A DNA stretch of 11,515 nucleotides from Longimicrobiales bacterium (GTDB lineage Bacteria; Gemmatimonadota; Gemmatimonadetes; Longimicrobiales; Gaopeijiaceae), in contig JAKMDG010000205.1 in NCBI GenBank assembly GCA_022428035.1, positions 1 to 11,515 on the forward strand, written 5' to 3'. Positions 1 to 6,124 of the stretch are shown piece after piece. Every line of letters starts with the position of its first letter. Position 1 is the first letter of the stretch. A program made the translations under genes and the position numbers. The notes below the pieces were generated by a model. The model was not told the DNA's origin. It saw only the letters and a list, made by a program, of their open reading frames with translations, and searched no databases.

Positions 1-646
1 GCCCTGCATCCCACGGCGCCATGACCGGGTCCACCTGAGCCTCGATGCGCCCTGTGGCTACCAGCGCGTGCCCATAGCAATCGCCCCACGTACGGGAAAA
101 CGCACACCGCTGCTGTAGCTCCCGCCACCCAGCACCTTCCGGCCGCGACAGAATCCGCTCGACGTCTGTGGTGCAGATCACGGCGTCCTCGATTCGGTCG
201 ATCTCAGAGACCCGGCAGGGCCTCTCATTCCACGTGCATCCCAGCCCGCGTCCGGCCGCAAGAGTCTCTCGCAGCGGTGGAAAATGCGCGATTCCTACAA
301 CACTCTCGTCTTCGATGTCGATCCCGATCAGTACGCCGTAGAGCGGCACGCCGCGCATGAAGGACCGAGTCGCATCGATCGGATCCAGAATCCAGCGCAC
401 CCGAGCACCAGGATTTGATTCTCCGTACTCCTCGCCCAGGATCGAGTGTTCGGGAAACCGCCGTTCGATGCGGGATCGAATCAACTGCTCGGCCTCCCGA
501 TCAGCGATCGTGACGGGAGACCCATCGCCCTTGGCGTCCGAGGCGACGACGCCTCCGAAGTACTTCAGGGTAACGTCGCCCGCCTCGCGAGCGAGTGTGG
601 TCGCGAAGTTCAGAAGCTCTTGAACTTCCTTTTCGGTGGCGTTCAT
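1..646 (-). CDS. hisN: Inositol-monophosphatase-family phosphatase, HisN-type histidinol-phosphatase (3' part cut by window edge)
   Basis: The frame is open from the ATG at 646 to the left edge, giving the first 215 residues of a protein whose family is usually about 260. Metal-binding motifs of the inositol monophosphatase fold are visible: GEEYG (residues 71-75), WILDPIDAT (85-93, with Asp88 and Asp91) and the start of the C-terminal WD motif at APWDAG by the window edge. The segment FMRGVPLYGVLIG after the Asp motif, and GDCYGHALVATGRIEAQVDP near the end, are typical of the HisN branch, which removes phosphate from L-histidinol phosphate in histidine synthesis. Other branches (inositol-1-phosphatase, CysQ) cannot be excluded without a search. 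The usual DPIDGT carries Ala instead of Gly. No good ribosome site precedes the ATG. It lies 60 bases downstream of the diguanylate cyclase on the same strand; no other histidine gene is visible. Confidence 0.82.
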   Translation of the reverse strand, partial: MNATEKEVQELLNFATTLAREAGDVTLKYFGGVVASDAKGDGSPVTIADREAEQLIRSRIERRFPEHSILGEEYGESNPGARVRWILDPIDATRSFMRGVPLYGVLIGIDIEDESVVGIAHFPPLRETLAAGRGLGCTWNERPCRVSEIDRIEDAVICTTDVERILSRPEGAGWRELQQRCAFSRTWGDCYGHALVATGRIEAQVDPVMAPWDAG

Positions 647-706
647 GATGACGTGGGGTCGGATGAGATCGAGACTCTCGAACGGTAGAGCTCGGAGCGC
701 TCTGGT

Positions 707-2227
707 CTACCCCTGACCCTCTGCCTGTATTTCGGCATGGCGTTGCGCTTTCGCCTCATACATGTCGGCGTCTGCAGCCCTCAGCACGTCGTTGACACTC
801 GTCATGGATTCAGGATCGAACTCTGCACATCCAAACGAGATCGAGATACCGAACTTGGTGAGCGTTTCGTTTCGTGCGATGTGACCCTGAACGCGCTCGA
901 CAAAATGGCGCGCTCCTTCGAGACCGGCCTCTGAGAGTACCGAAACGAACTCATCTCCTCCGTAGCGGGCGACCATGTTCATGTTGCGGATCTCAGCAAG
1001 GAGCATCTTACCCACGGCCTTCAGGATTTCATCTCCAGCAAGGTGCCCGAAGGTGTCGTTGTAGTGCTTGAAGTTGTCGATGTCGAACACGGCGATGGCC
1101 AGGGGGCGTCCCCGGCGGGCGGCAGCGACTTCGTGGTCGAGGTGGATCTGGAGTCGGCGCCGATTCGGTAGTTCGGTCAATGGATCGGTCAGAGACAGCG
1201 CGTGGAGATTCGCGTGCAGGCGGGCATTACCTAGCGCGACAGAAGCCTGGCTGGCGAGTCTCTGAAGGACCGCCATGTCCTCTTTCCCAAATCTTCGCGC
1301 CTGCTTGCTTCCCGCAGTGAGAATGCCCTCCACCTGCCCACTCAGGATCAGAGGAACACCGATGGCGGACCCACCGGTGAGATGCTCTGCGACGTTCTCC
1401 GGCATGGTGCCGAGGGCGGCGAGATTGTCGATATGAACGGGCTCCCACTGGTCGATGAGTCGTTCATACAGGTCATCGTTCAGGTGCCATTTGAGCCCGA
1501 CAGGGAGGGCGATGTCACCCTCTGACTCCGCGACACTGCAGTGCGCGCGATCGTGGGGATCGCAAAGCCACACGGCGACACCGTCGACTTCCAGAACGTC
1601 AGAGACTGCTGAAACGATCAATCGAACGACCTGGTCCGGATCGAGCTTGCTGGTCAGAGCCCGGCCGATTTCCTCGAGCTGCTCCGCTTCGCGACGGCGA
1701 CGCTTCAGTTCGCTGAATTGCCGCGAGTTGAAGATCGCAACGGCGGTCACGCGAGCCAGTTCTTCAAAGAGCTCGAGGTCCGCTTCGTCGTAGGCGTTAG
1801 CCTCGTAGCTCTGGGCGCTCATTGCGCCGAGCACGCGACCCTTGTGTATCAGGGGTGCTGTGACGGCCGACCGCGCCGGAGGGGAGGCGTTCTCGCCGAC
1901 CGCCAGGAGTGACGCATCCTGAAGACCGTCGCCCATGAGCGATGATCTCTGTGTTGTCAGGACCTCGGAGTCGGACCCTCGATACGCGATGTCGGAGTGC
2001 TGGCCCTCCCCCTGCTCGGCATAGAAGACCACACGAGCGAGATCTCGACCCTGGTCGTGCAGCGCCAGGTAGAAGCCGGGTGCGGACAGTGCTGCCGCCG
2101 TCTCACGATAAATCGCCTCGTACAACTCGTTCGGGCTTAGCGTCGCTCCCAGTCGCCGGCTCGCCTCCAGGAGGATGCGATAACGGTCATCTGAGGATGC
2201 TACGCTGGCTGAGTCTGAACTGGACAT
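707..2227 (-). CDS. GAF-GAF-GGDEF diguanylate cyclase
   Basis: A 506-residue soluble protein with no signal peptide or membrane segment. Two GAF-type sensor domains (about residues 15-170 and 185-335) are joined by a charged helix rich in Arg and Glu (about 172-190). A C-terminal GGDEF domain follows (about 343-500). It opens with SLTDPLTELPNRR (345-357), has FDIDNFKHYNDTFGHLAGD (381-399) with the metal and GTP-binding residues, and an intact active-site loop GGDEF (423-427). It should therefore make cyclic di-GMP from two GTP in response to a ligand or redox signal sensed by the GAF domains; the signal is unknown. The product-inhibition site, normally RxxD five residues before GGDEF, reads RNMN (414-417), so feedback inhibition may be weak. 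The start is an ATG without a clear Shine-Dalgarno. It lies 109 bases downstream of the RNA methyltransferase gene. Confidence 0.93.
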   Translation of the reverse strand: MSSSDSASVASSDDRYRILLEASRRLGATLSPNELYEAIYRETAAALSAPGFYLALHDQGRDLARVVFYAEQGEGQHSDIAYRGSDSEVLTTQRSSLMGDGLQDASLLAVGENASPPARSAVTAPLIHKGRVLGAMSAQSYEANAYDEADLELFEELARVTAVAIFNSRQFSELKRRRREAEQLEEIGRALTSKLDPDQVVRLIVSAVSDVLEVDGVAVWLCDPHDRAHCSVAESEGDIALPVGLKWHLNDDLYERLIDQWEPVHIDNLAALGTMPENVAEHLTGGSAIGVPLILSGQVEGILTAGSKQARRFGKEDMAVLQRLASQASVALGNARLHANLHALSLTDPLTELPNRRRLQIHLDHEVAAARRGRPLAIAVFDIDNFKHYNDTFGHLAGDEILKAVGKMLLAEIRNMNMVARYGGDEFVSVLSEAGLEGARHFVERVQGHIARNETLTKFGISISFGCAEFDPESMTSVNDVLRAADADMYEAKAQRHAEIQAEGQG

Positions 2228-2336
2228 GGGGAAGTCGACGATTACCGGCGAGCGAGTCCGAGGAGTTGCCTGCGGAAGCGTGCATAGTGCGCGCCGAAGG
2301 GGTCCCCCACAACAGTTTATTCAACACGAAAGCCCT
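2228..2336. other. Intergenic gap between the RNA methyltransferase and cyclase genes
   Basis: A 109-base gap between two minus-strand genes, the longest within the leftward block, so a separate promoter for the cyclase is possible. I see no convincing -35/-10 pair. An imperfect inverted repeat (GCGTGCA at 2278-2284 and TGCGCGC at 2288-2294, one mismatch, three-base loop) could form a small hairpin in the transcript. It lacks a following T run on the minus strand and is not a convincing intrinsic terminator. Confidence 0.4.
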
Positions 2337-3128
2337 TCAAGATTGACCGACCTCCTCGGGGTTCGATACATCGGTGTCGGCCCGTGCGAAGCCGTTTCGC
2401 CGCAGGTAGTTCCCGATCTCGAACCCCACAGCCGCGAGCAGCCGTGTTTCGCGCAGGTCGGGTTCTGCTCGAGCGATGATGGTACGCAGGGTTCGCATCA
2501 CGGCCTCAGGCTTGCGCGCCTTGTAGAAGTCGATGGCGGCCAGACCGTCCGCGATGGCCCCGAACGCCTCTTCCAGCTCGTCTGCCGTTGGGGGTCGTGT
2601 CGCCCGGCGTCCCTTCGGCATCTCCATGTCGCCGCCATCAACGGCCCGGAACACCTCATAGGCCATGACGAGGGCTGCCTGAGCCAGGTTCAGGCTCGAG
2701 TACTCCGGTGAGGTGGGGATGATCGAGACCGCATGGCAGCGGTCGAGGTCTTCGTTGGTGAGGCCACGATCCTCGCGACCGAAGAGGATGGCGACTGTGC
2801 CGGCTTCGGTCCTGTCGGCGATCACTGGGGCGACGTCGGACACCGTCGAATAACTGCGTCCCGCGGTGCGCGTTCTCGCCGTGGTCCCGACCACGAACGT
2901 CGCATCCGCGATCGCGTCGTCGAGGGTGTCATGAATGCTGGCTGCTTCGATCAGCTCGGATGAGCGGTGCGCGATGCCTTCGATCCGATACGCATCGAAT
3001 TCGTCCGGATTCACAAGACGAAGATCCGTCAGGCCGAAATTGTTCATGACCCGGACGACGCCGCCAATGTTGACGACGTTTTTCGGATGATCGAGAACGA
3101 TCGCGATTCGGGAGAGGCGTTCCTTCAC
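2337..3128 (-). CDS. TrmJ-like SPOUT RNA 2'-O-methyltransferase
   Basis: A 263-residue protein starting at a GTG (3128). Upstream codons in the same frame are the antisense of neighbouring genes and do not look like protein, so a longer start is rejected. The SPOUT (TrmH/SpoU) family motifs are all present: NIGGVVRVMNNFG (20-32) with LVNP (38-41), VVGTTAR (79-85), ILFGREDRGLTNEDL (114-128) and IIPTSPEYSSLNLAQAA (136-152). The last two form the knotted S-adenosylmethionine site. The order and the C-terminal helical extension (about 170-263) resemble TrmJ, which methylates the ribose of position 32 in tRNA. Exact substrate is inference, since SPOUT relatives also act on rRNA. It begins 20 bases after the tatA stop, without a clear ribosome site, so translation may depend on coupling to tatA. 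Confidence 0.88.
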   Translation of the reverse strand: MKERLSRIAIVLDHPKNVVNIGGVVRVMNNFGLTDLRLVNPDEFDAYRIEGIAHRSSELIEAASIHDTLDDAIADATFVVGTTARTRTAGRSYSTVSDVAPVIADRTEAGTVAILFGREDRGLTNEDLDRCHAVSIIPTSPEYSSLNLAQAALVMAYEVFRAVDGGDMEMPKGRRATRPPTADELEEAFGAIADGLAAIDFYKARKPEAVMRTLRTIIARAEPDLRETRLLAAVGFEIGNYLRRNGFARADTDVSNPEEVGQS

Positions 3129-3148
3129 GGGTTCAGACGAACTGAGGA

Positions 3149-3349
3149 TCAGCCGTCGCGCTGCTCGTCGTCGCCGTCGTCTGGTGGCGCTTCGAGCTCG
3201 CCCTTGAAGTTGCGAATCCCGCCGCCGAGACCGCGAGCGAGGTCGGGTAGCTTTTTGGCGCCGAAGAGAAGCATCAGGATGCCGAAGACGAGGACCGCCT
3301 CCGCGACTCCGAAGGTGATGAGCCCGAGGCCGAGCAATGGGCTGGTCAT
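3149..3349 (-). CDS. tatA: Sec-independent protein translocase subunit TatA
   Basis: A 66-residue protein with the standard TatA/E layout. A single N-terminal membrane helix (about residues 13-30) carries a glutamate at 17, in the place of the conserved polar residue of TatA. It is followed by the hinge and amphipathic helix FGAKKLPDLARGLGGGIRNF (29-48) and a short acidic tail. TatA forms the pore-like part of the twin-arginine pathway that exports folded proteins across the inner membrane, working with TatC, which is absent from this window. The ATG at 3349 overlaps the acyl-CoA dehydrogenase stop in an ATGA arrangement, so the two are probably translationally coupled. A longer reading frame extends upstream to about 3487, but that part is antisense-like shadow of the dehydrogenase gene and the ATG at 3349 places the membrane helix correctly. 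Confidence 0.93.
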   Translation of the reverse strand: MTSPLLGLGLITFGVAEAVLVFGILMLLFGAKKLPDLARGLGGGIRNFKGELEAPPDDGDDEQRDG

Positions 3350-4515
3350 CGCATGAGCGCCTTGGCGATCGTCTGCTTTTGCATGTTTGACGTGCCCTCG
3401 TAGATGGTCCCGATTTTTGCATCCCGGTAGAGCTTCTCGACCGGGTACTCCTTGGTGAAGCCGTACCCACCATGGAGGTCGATGCACAGAGACGCCACCC
3501 TTTGTGCCATCTCCGAAGCGTAGAGCTTGGCCATCGCGGCTGGTGTGACGAATGGCTGGCCCGCGTCCTTGAGGCGGGCTGCGTTGTACACCATGAGGCG
3601 CGCCGCTTCGATCTCGGTCGCCATTTCGGCAAGCTGGAACTGCACCCCCTGGAACGATCCGATCGGCCGACCGAATTGTTCACGCTCCTGCACGTACCGG
3701 ACCGTGTGGTCCAGGGCTCCCTGAGCCAAGCCGAGCATCTGCGCACCAATACCGATCCGTCCCTCGTTCAACGTCTCGATCGCCGCCTTGTACCCCTTGC
3801 CGACCTCACCGAGAACATTGCCGGCCGGTACCCGTACATTGTCGAAAAGCAGCTCCGTCGTGGACGAGGCCCGGATGCCGAGCTTGTCCTCCTTCTTGCC
3901 GACGGAGAACCCCTCGAACTCCTTCTCGACGATGAACGCGGTGATCCCCTTGTAGCCCGCGTCCGGATCCACGGTCGCGAAGACAATGAAGAAGCCTGCC
4001 TCGTTCCCGTTCGTGATCCAGAGTTTGTGCCCTTCGAGAATCCAGTCGTCACCGTCCGGAGTCGCGCGGCATGTCAGGGCGAAGGCGTCGGACCCACTCC
4101 CGGCCTCCGACAGCGCATACGCGCCGACCGTATCCGAGGCGAGTCGGGGCAGATAGCGCGCCTGCTGTTCATCGTTCGCCCAGCGAAGGATGGCGTTGAT
4201 GACCAGCGTGTTCTGGACGTCGACCAGAACGGCAATCGAGGGGTCGACTCGAGACAGTTCCTCTACAATCAGGATCGATGTGAAGAAATCGGCACCTGTT
4301 CCGCCGTATTCCTCAGGGACTTCGATCCCCATCAATCCCATCTCGAAGAGTTGAGGAAGGAGTGACGGATCGATGCGCGCGGCCTCATCCATCTCCATGA
4401 TCTTCGGCGCGATCTCCGCATTGGCAAAGTCGCGAGCCGCCTCCTGGAACATCCGCTCCTGCTCGGTGAGGTCCGTCAGGGCAGGTCTCGATGTAGTCAG
4501 CAGCGTGGTCATCAT
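3346..4515 (-). CDS. Acyl-CoA dehydrogenase, short/branched-chain type
   Basis: A 389-residue cytoplasmic flavoenzyme of usual family length. It should oxidise an acyl-CoA to the 2-enoyl-CoA and pass electrons to electron-transfer flavoprotein. Visible landmarks are the N-terminal helical domain (about 15-125), the middle beta domain with YALSEAGSGSDAFAL (133-147) and LWITNG (165-170) for FAD and substrate contacts, and the C-terminal helical domain with NEGRIGIGAQMLGLAQGALD (250-269). The catalytic base is Glu373 in RDAKIGTIYEGTSNMQ (364-379). GYKGITAFIVE and LGIRASSTTELLF look closest, from memory, to the short/branched-chain (2-methylbutyryl/isobutyryl) branch, so a role in branched-chain amino-acid or fatty-acid breakdown is likely; chain-length preference is inference. 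Two ATG codons stand in tandem (4515 and 4512) and either could be used. The gene ends overlapping tatA by 4 bases. Confidence 0.94.
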   Translation of the reverse strand: MMTTLLTTSRPALTDLTEQERMFQEAARDFANAEIAPKIMEMDEAARIDPSLLPQLFEMGLMGIEVPEEYGGTGADFFTSILIVEELSRVDPSIAVLVDVQNTLVINAILRWANDEQQARYLPRLASDTVGAYALSEAGSGSDAFALTCRATPDGDDWILEGHKLWITNGNEAGFFIVFATVDPDAGYKGITAFIVEKEFEGFSVGKKEDKLGIRASSTTELLFDNVRVPAGNVLGEVGKGYKAAIETLNEGRIGIGAQMLGLAQGALDHTVRYVQEREQFGRPIGSFQGVQFQLAEMATEIEAARLMVYNAARLKDAGQPFVTPAAMAKLYASEMAQRVASLCIDLHGGYGFTKEYPVEKLYRDAKIGTIYEGTSNMQKQTIAKALMR

Positions 4516-4603
4516 GTATATCCGGCGTGTGATTCGTCGGGTGCTTCAGGGCCGCAAATCTACAACGGGCATGCGGGGGAGTGCAGGGTTGGGTCGCAGT
4601 CTG
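4516..4603. other. Intergenic gap upstream of the acyl-CoA dehydrogenase
   Basis: An 88-base gap between two minus-strand genes. I see no clear Shine-Dalgarno before the dehydrogenase ATG, no convincing promoter pair and no hairpin followed by T residues. It may simply be a spacer in the leftward operon. Confidence 0.35.
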
Positions 4604-5539
4604 TCATCGGATCTGCCGGGCTCGCGCCCATGCACGAAGTCCTGACGGCAGCTCCATCTCATGTCGACTGACCTGAATCGTTGATGGATCTATGGATCCG
4701 CGCTCGGTCACGACGGCAGTGACGTACTCCATCGGCGTCACCTCGAAGTACCGATTCCACACCTCGACGCCATGGGGCGCATCCCAGACCTCCCCGCCCG
4801 GCCGGTCGTCATCCAGAATTTGCGGGAAGCCAACCGGCAGCATCTTCGTCTCATCCGCCAGGACGTACACCGGCACCCCGGCTGCGTGCGCGGCCTGCGC
4901 CAGCCCTTTCGAGCCGATCTTGTTCATGATGCCGTCGTCCCCGACGCTGTCGGCTCCGAGGACCACGGCGTCGCATTCGCCGACGAGCTTGGCCGCGGCG
5001 GCGTCAACCGCGTATCGAACCTCTACCCCTGCCTCAGCCAGAGCAGAGGCGAAGATGCGTCCCTCATTCATGGGGCGACTTTCAAAACAGAGGACGCTGA
5101 TTCCGCGGGGCCCGGCTTCCTCGATCAGGAGTGCCTGAACTGTGGCCGATGACGAGAGCGTCGCGACCGCGCCCCCCGTGGGCAATACGGCTGCTCCCAT
5201 TCCGACCACGGCTCGAATCCTCTCCTCCGCTCCCTGTCGGAAGGAATCAGCAGCGTGGGCCGCCGCCAATCGACCATCTTCTAATGATCCCGCCTGTGCC
5301 ACGGCGCCCATGACTTGGCGGATGAGTGTGACGAGCGGAGCCATGGCTGGCTGCGCGTCGAGTATCTGGCGGCACACTTCGCCGAGCCCCCAGCTGAGTT
5401 CCTCGAGAGAACCAGCCTTGAGGCGCACCGCGGCACGGCGAAGCACGACGGCTGCGGTCCGGCCCAGAACCGACGCTCCGGACAGTGCGTCGGCTCGAAG
5501 TGGTGCGACCAGCTCTTCGGCTACGGATTCGACATCCAT
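4604..5539 (-). CDS. eIF-2B / ribose-1,5-bisphosphate isomerase-like protein without the catalytic Cys
   Basis: The ATG at 5539 gives 311 residues. A TTG at 5584 would add 15 residues but falls in the divergent promoter region and adds nothing conserved. An N-terminal helical region (about 1-105) precedes a Rossmann-like domain with ESRPMNEGRIFA (153-164), VVLGADSVG (192-200), MNKIGSKGLA (205-214), VYVLADETK (224-232) and YVTAVVTERG (272-281). This is the family of eukaryotic eIF-2B alpha/beta/delta, methylthioribose-1-phosphate isomerase (MtnA) and archaeal ribose-1,5-bisphosphate isomerase. Asp197 in GADSVG matches the catalytic Asp of the isomerases. Where they have a catalytic Cys in a THC motif, this protein reads TLSSS (127-131), so normal isomerase chemistry is doubtful. 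It is first gene of the leftward block. Function unknown: a sugar-phosphate or nucleotide binding protein is possible. Confidence 0.8.
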   Translation of the reverse strand: MDVESVAEELVAPLRADALSGASVLGRTAAVVLRRAAVRLKAGSLEELSWGLGEVCRQILDAQPAMAPLVTLIRQVMGAVAQAGSLEDGRLAAAHAADSFRQGAEERIRAVVGMGAAVLPTGGAVATLSSSATVQALLIEEAGPRGISVLCFESRPMNEGRIFASALAEAGVEVRYAVDAAAAKLVGECDAVVLGADSVGDDGIMNKIGSKGLAQAAHAAGVPVYVLADETKMLPVGFPQILDDDRPGGEVWDAPHGVEVWNRYFEVTPMEYVTAVVTERGSIDPSTIQVSRHEMELPSGLRAWARARQIR

Positions 5540-5594
5540 GGAACGGCACAAACGCTTGGGTTTCTCGGGGCCGCGAATGGCCAAACTAGGGATC

Positions 5595-5622
5595 TTGACC
5601 TGCTGTAAAAACCCCGTATCCT
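5595..5622 (+). promoter_or_regulatory. Candidate sigma-70-type promoter for gcvH
   Basis: TTGACC (5595-5600, five of six consensus bases) is separated by 16 bases from TATCCT (5617-5622, four of six). Transcription would start near 5629, leaving a leader of about 30 bases before gcvH. It sits in the divergent gap between the two gene blocks, where a promoter is expected. A matching minus-strand promoter is not clear: TTTACA with a poor TAGTTT box is the best I see. Confidence 0.5.
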
Positions 5623-5648
5623 CAGGTCCGATCGTCCAGAAACCCCGC

Positions 5649-5652
5649 GGAG
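5649..5652 (+). promoter_or_regulatory. Ribosome binding site of gcvH
   Basis: GGAG lies six bases before the gcvH ATG and supports that start. Most leftward genes in this window have no equally clear site. Confidence 0.7.
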
Positions 5653-5658
5653 ATTACG

Positions 5659-6045
5659 ATGTCCGACATCCCGGCAGACCTCTACTACACCGAAGAGCAC
5701 GAGTACCTCAAGGCGACCGACGAAGACGGTGTCTATGCGGTGGGCGTAACGGACTACGCACAGGGCGAGCTCGGTGACGTCGTGTTCGTTGAACTCCCCG
5801 ACGGCGGATCGCAGTTTGGCAAGATGGACGTGTTCGGGACCATCGAGGCGGTCAAGGCTGTCTCGGATCTGTTTTGCCCGCTCGAGGGAGAGATCGTAGC
5901 CGTCAATGACGAACTGGATGACGACCCCTCGATCGTGAACTCCGATCCGTATGGAGCAGGATGGATGATCAAGCTGAAACTCGCTGACCCCGGTGAGGTA
6001 TCCTCTCTCCTCAGTGCTGACAGCTACGCGGAGCACATCGGCTGA
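5659..6045 (+). CDS. gcvH: Glycine cleavage system H protein
   Basis: A 128-residue protein of normal length for GcvH, the lipoyl-carrying shuttle that takes the aminomethyl group from the P protein to the T protein and is then reoxidised by the L protein. The conserved TEEHEYL near the N terminus, GVTDYAQGELGDVVFVELP (29-47) and the lipoylation site GTIEAVKAVSD (60-70) are present; Lys66 is the lipoate attachment residue. The C-terminal GAGWMIKLKL is also typical. The start is the ATG at 5659 with a GGAG six bases upstream. It is the first gene of the rightward block and precedes gcvP by 79 bases. Lipoylation enzymes are not seen in the window. Confidence 0.97.
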   Translation: MSDIPADLYYTEEHEYLKATDEDGVYAVGVTDYAQGELGDVVFVELPDGGSQFGKMDVFGTIEAVKAVSDLFCPLEGEIVAVNDELDDDPSIVNSDPYGAGWMIKLKLADPGEVSSLLSADSYAEHIG

Positions 6046-6074
6046 CCCGACGCCAGGCTCCGTTTTCGATGTTC

Positions 6075-6107
6075 GGGCCGCGGTCCGCCTGCGGGCGGTC
6101 GCGGCCC
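6075..6107 (+). other. GC-rich hairpin between gcvH and gcvP
   Basis: GGGCCGC (6075-6081) pairs with GCGGCCC (6101-6107), and inside it CCGCC (6085-6089) pairs with GGCGG (6094-6098) around the loop TGCG, with a short partly paired joint between the two stems. No T run follows, so it is not a typical intrinsic terminator. It may modulate the ratio of GcvH to GcvP message, protect a 3' end, or be a dispersed palindromic element. Confidence 0.6.
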
Positions 6108-6124
6108 TCTGACTAGAAGAGACT

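Noticed and set aside
687..703. Small hairpin (AGAGC / GCTCT) between the cyclase and hisN
   Set aside because: The stem is only five pairs and is not followed by a T run on the minus strand, so it does not support a terminator.
3129..3749. N-terminal extension of the RNA methyltransferase frame up to 3749
   Set aside because: This part is Arg/Ser-rich, out of frame with the dehydrogenase and tatA it overlaps, and unlike any protein; the GTG at 3128 gives the family-like start.
3472..4365. A 297-codon open frame on the plus strand across the acyl-CoA dehydrogenase
   Set aside because: Antisense shadow of a conserved enzyme with no recognisable domain.
5585..5658. Glycine riboswitch upstream of gcvH
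   Set aside because: The predicted leader is about 30 bases and the whole gap is too short for a glycine aptamer; no conserved aptamer core is visible.
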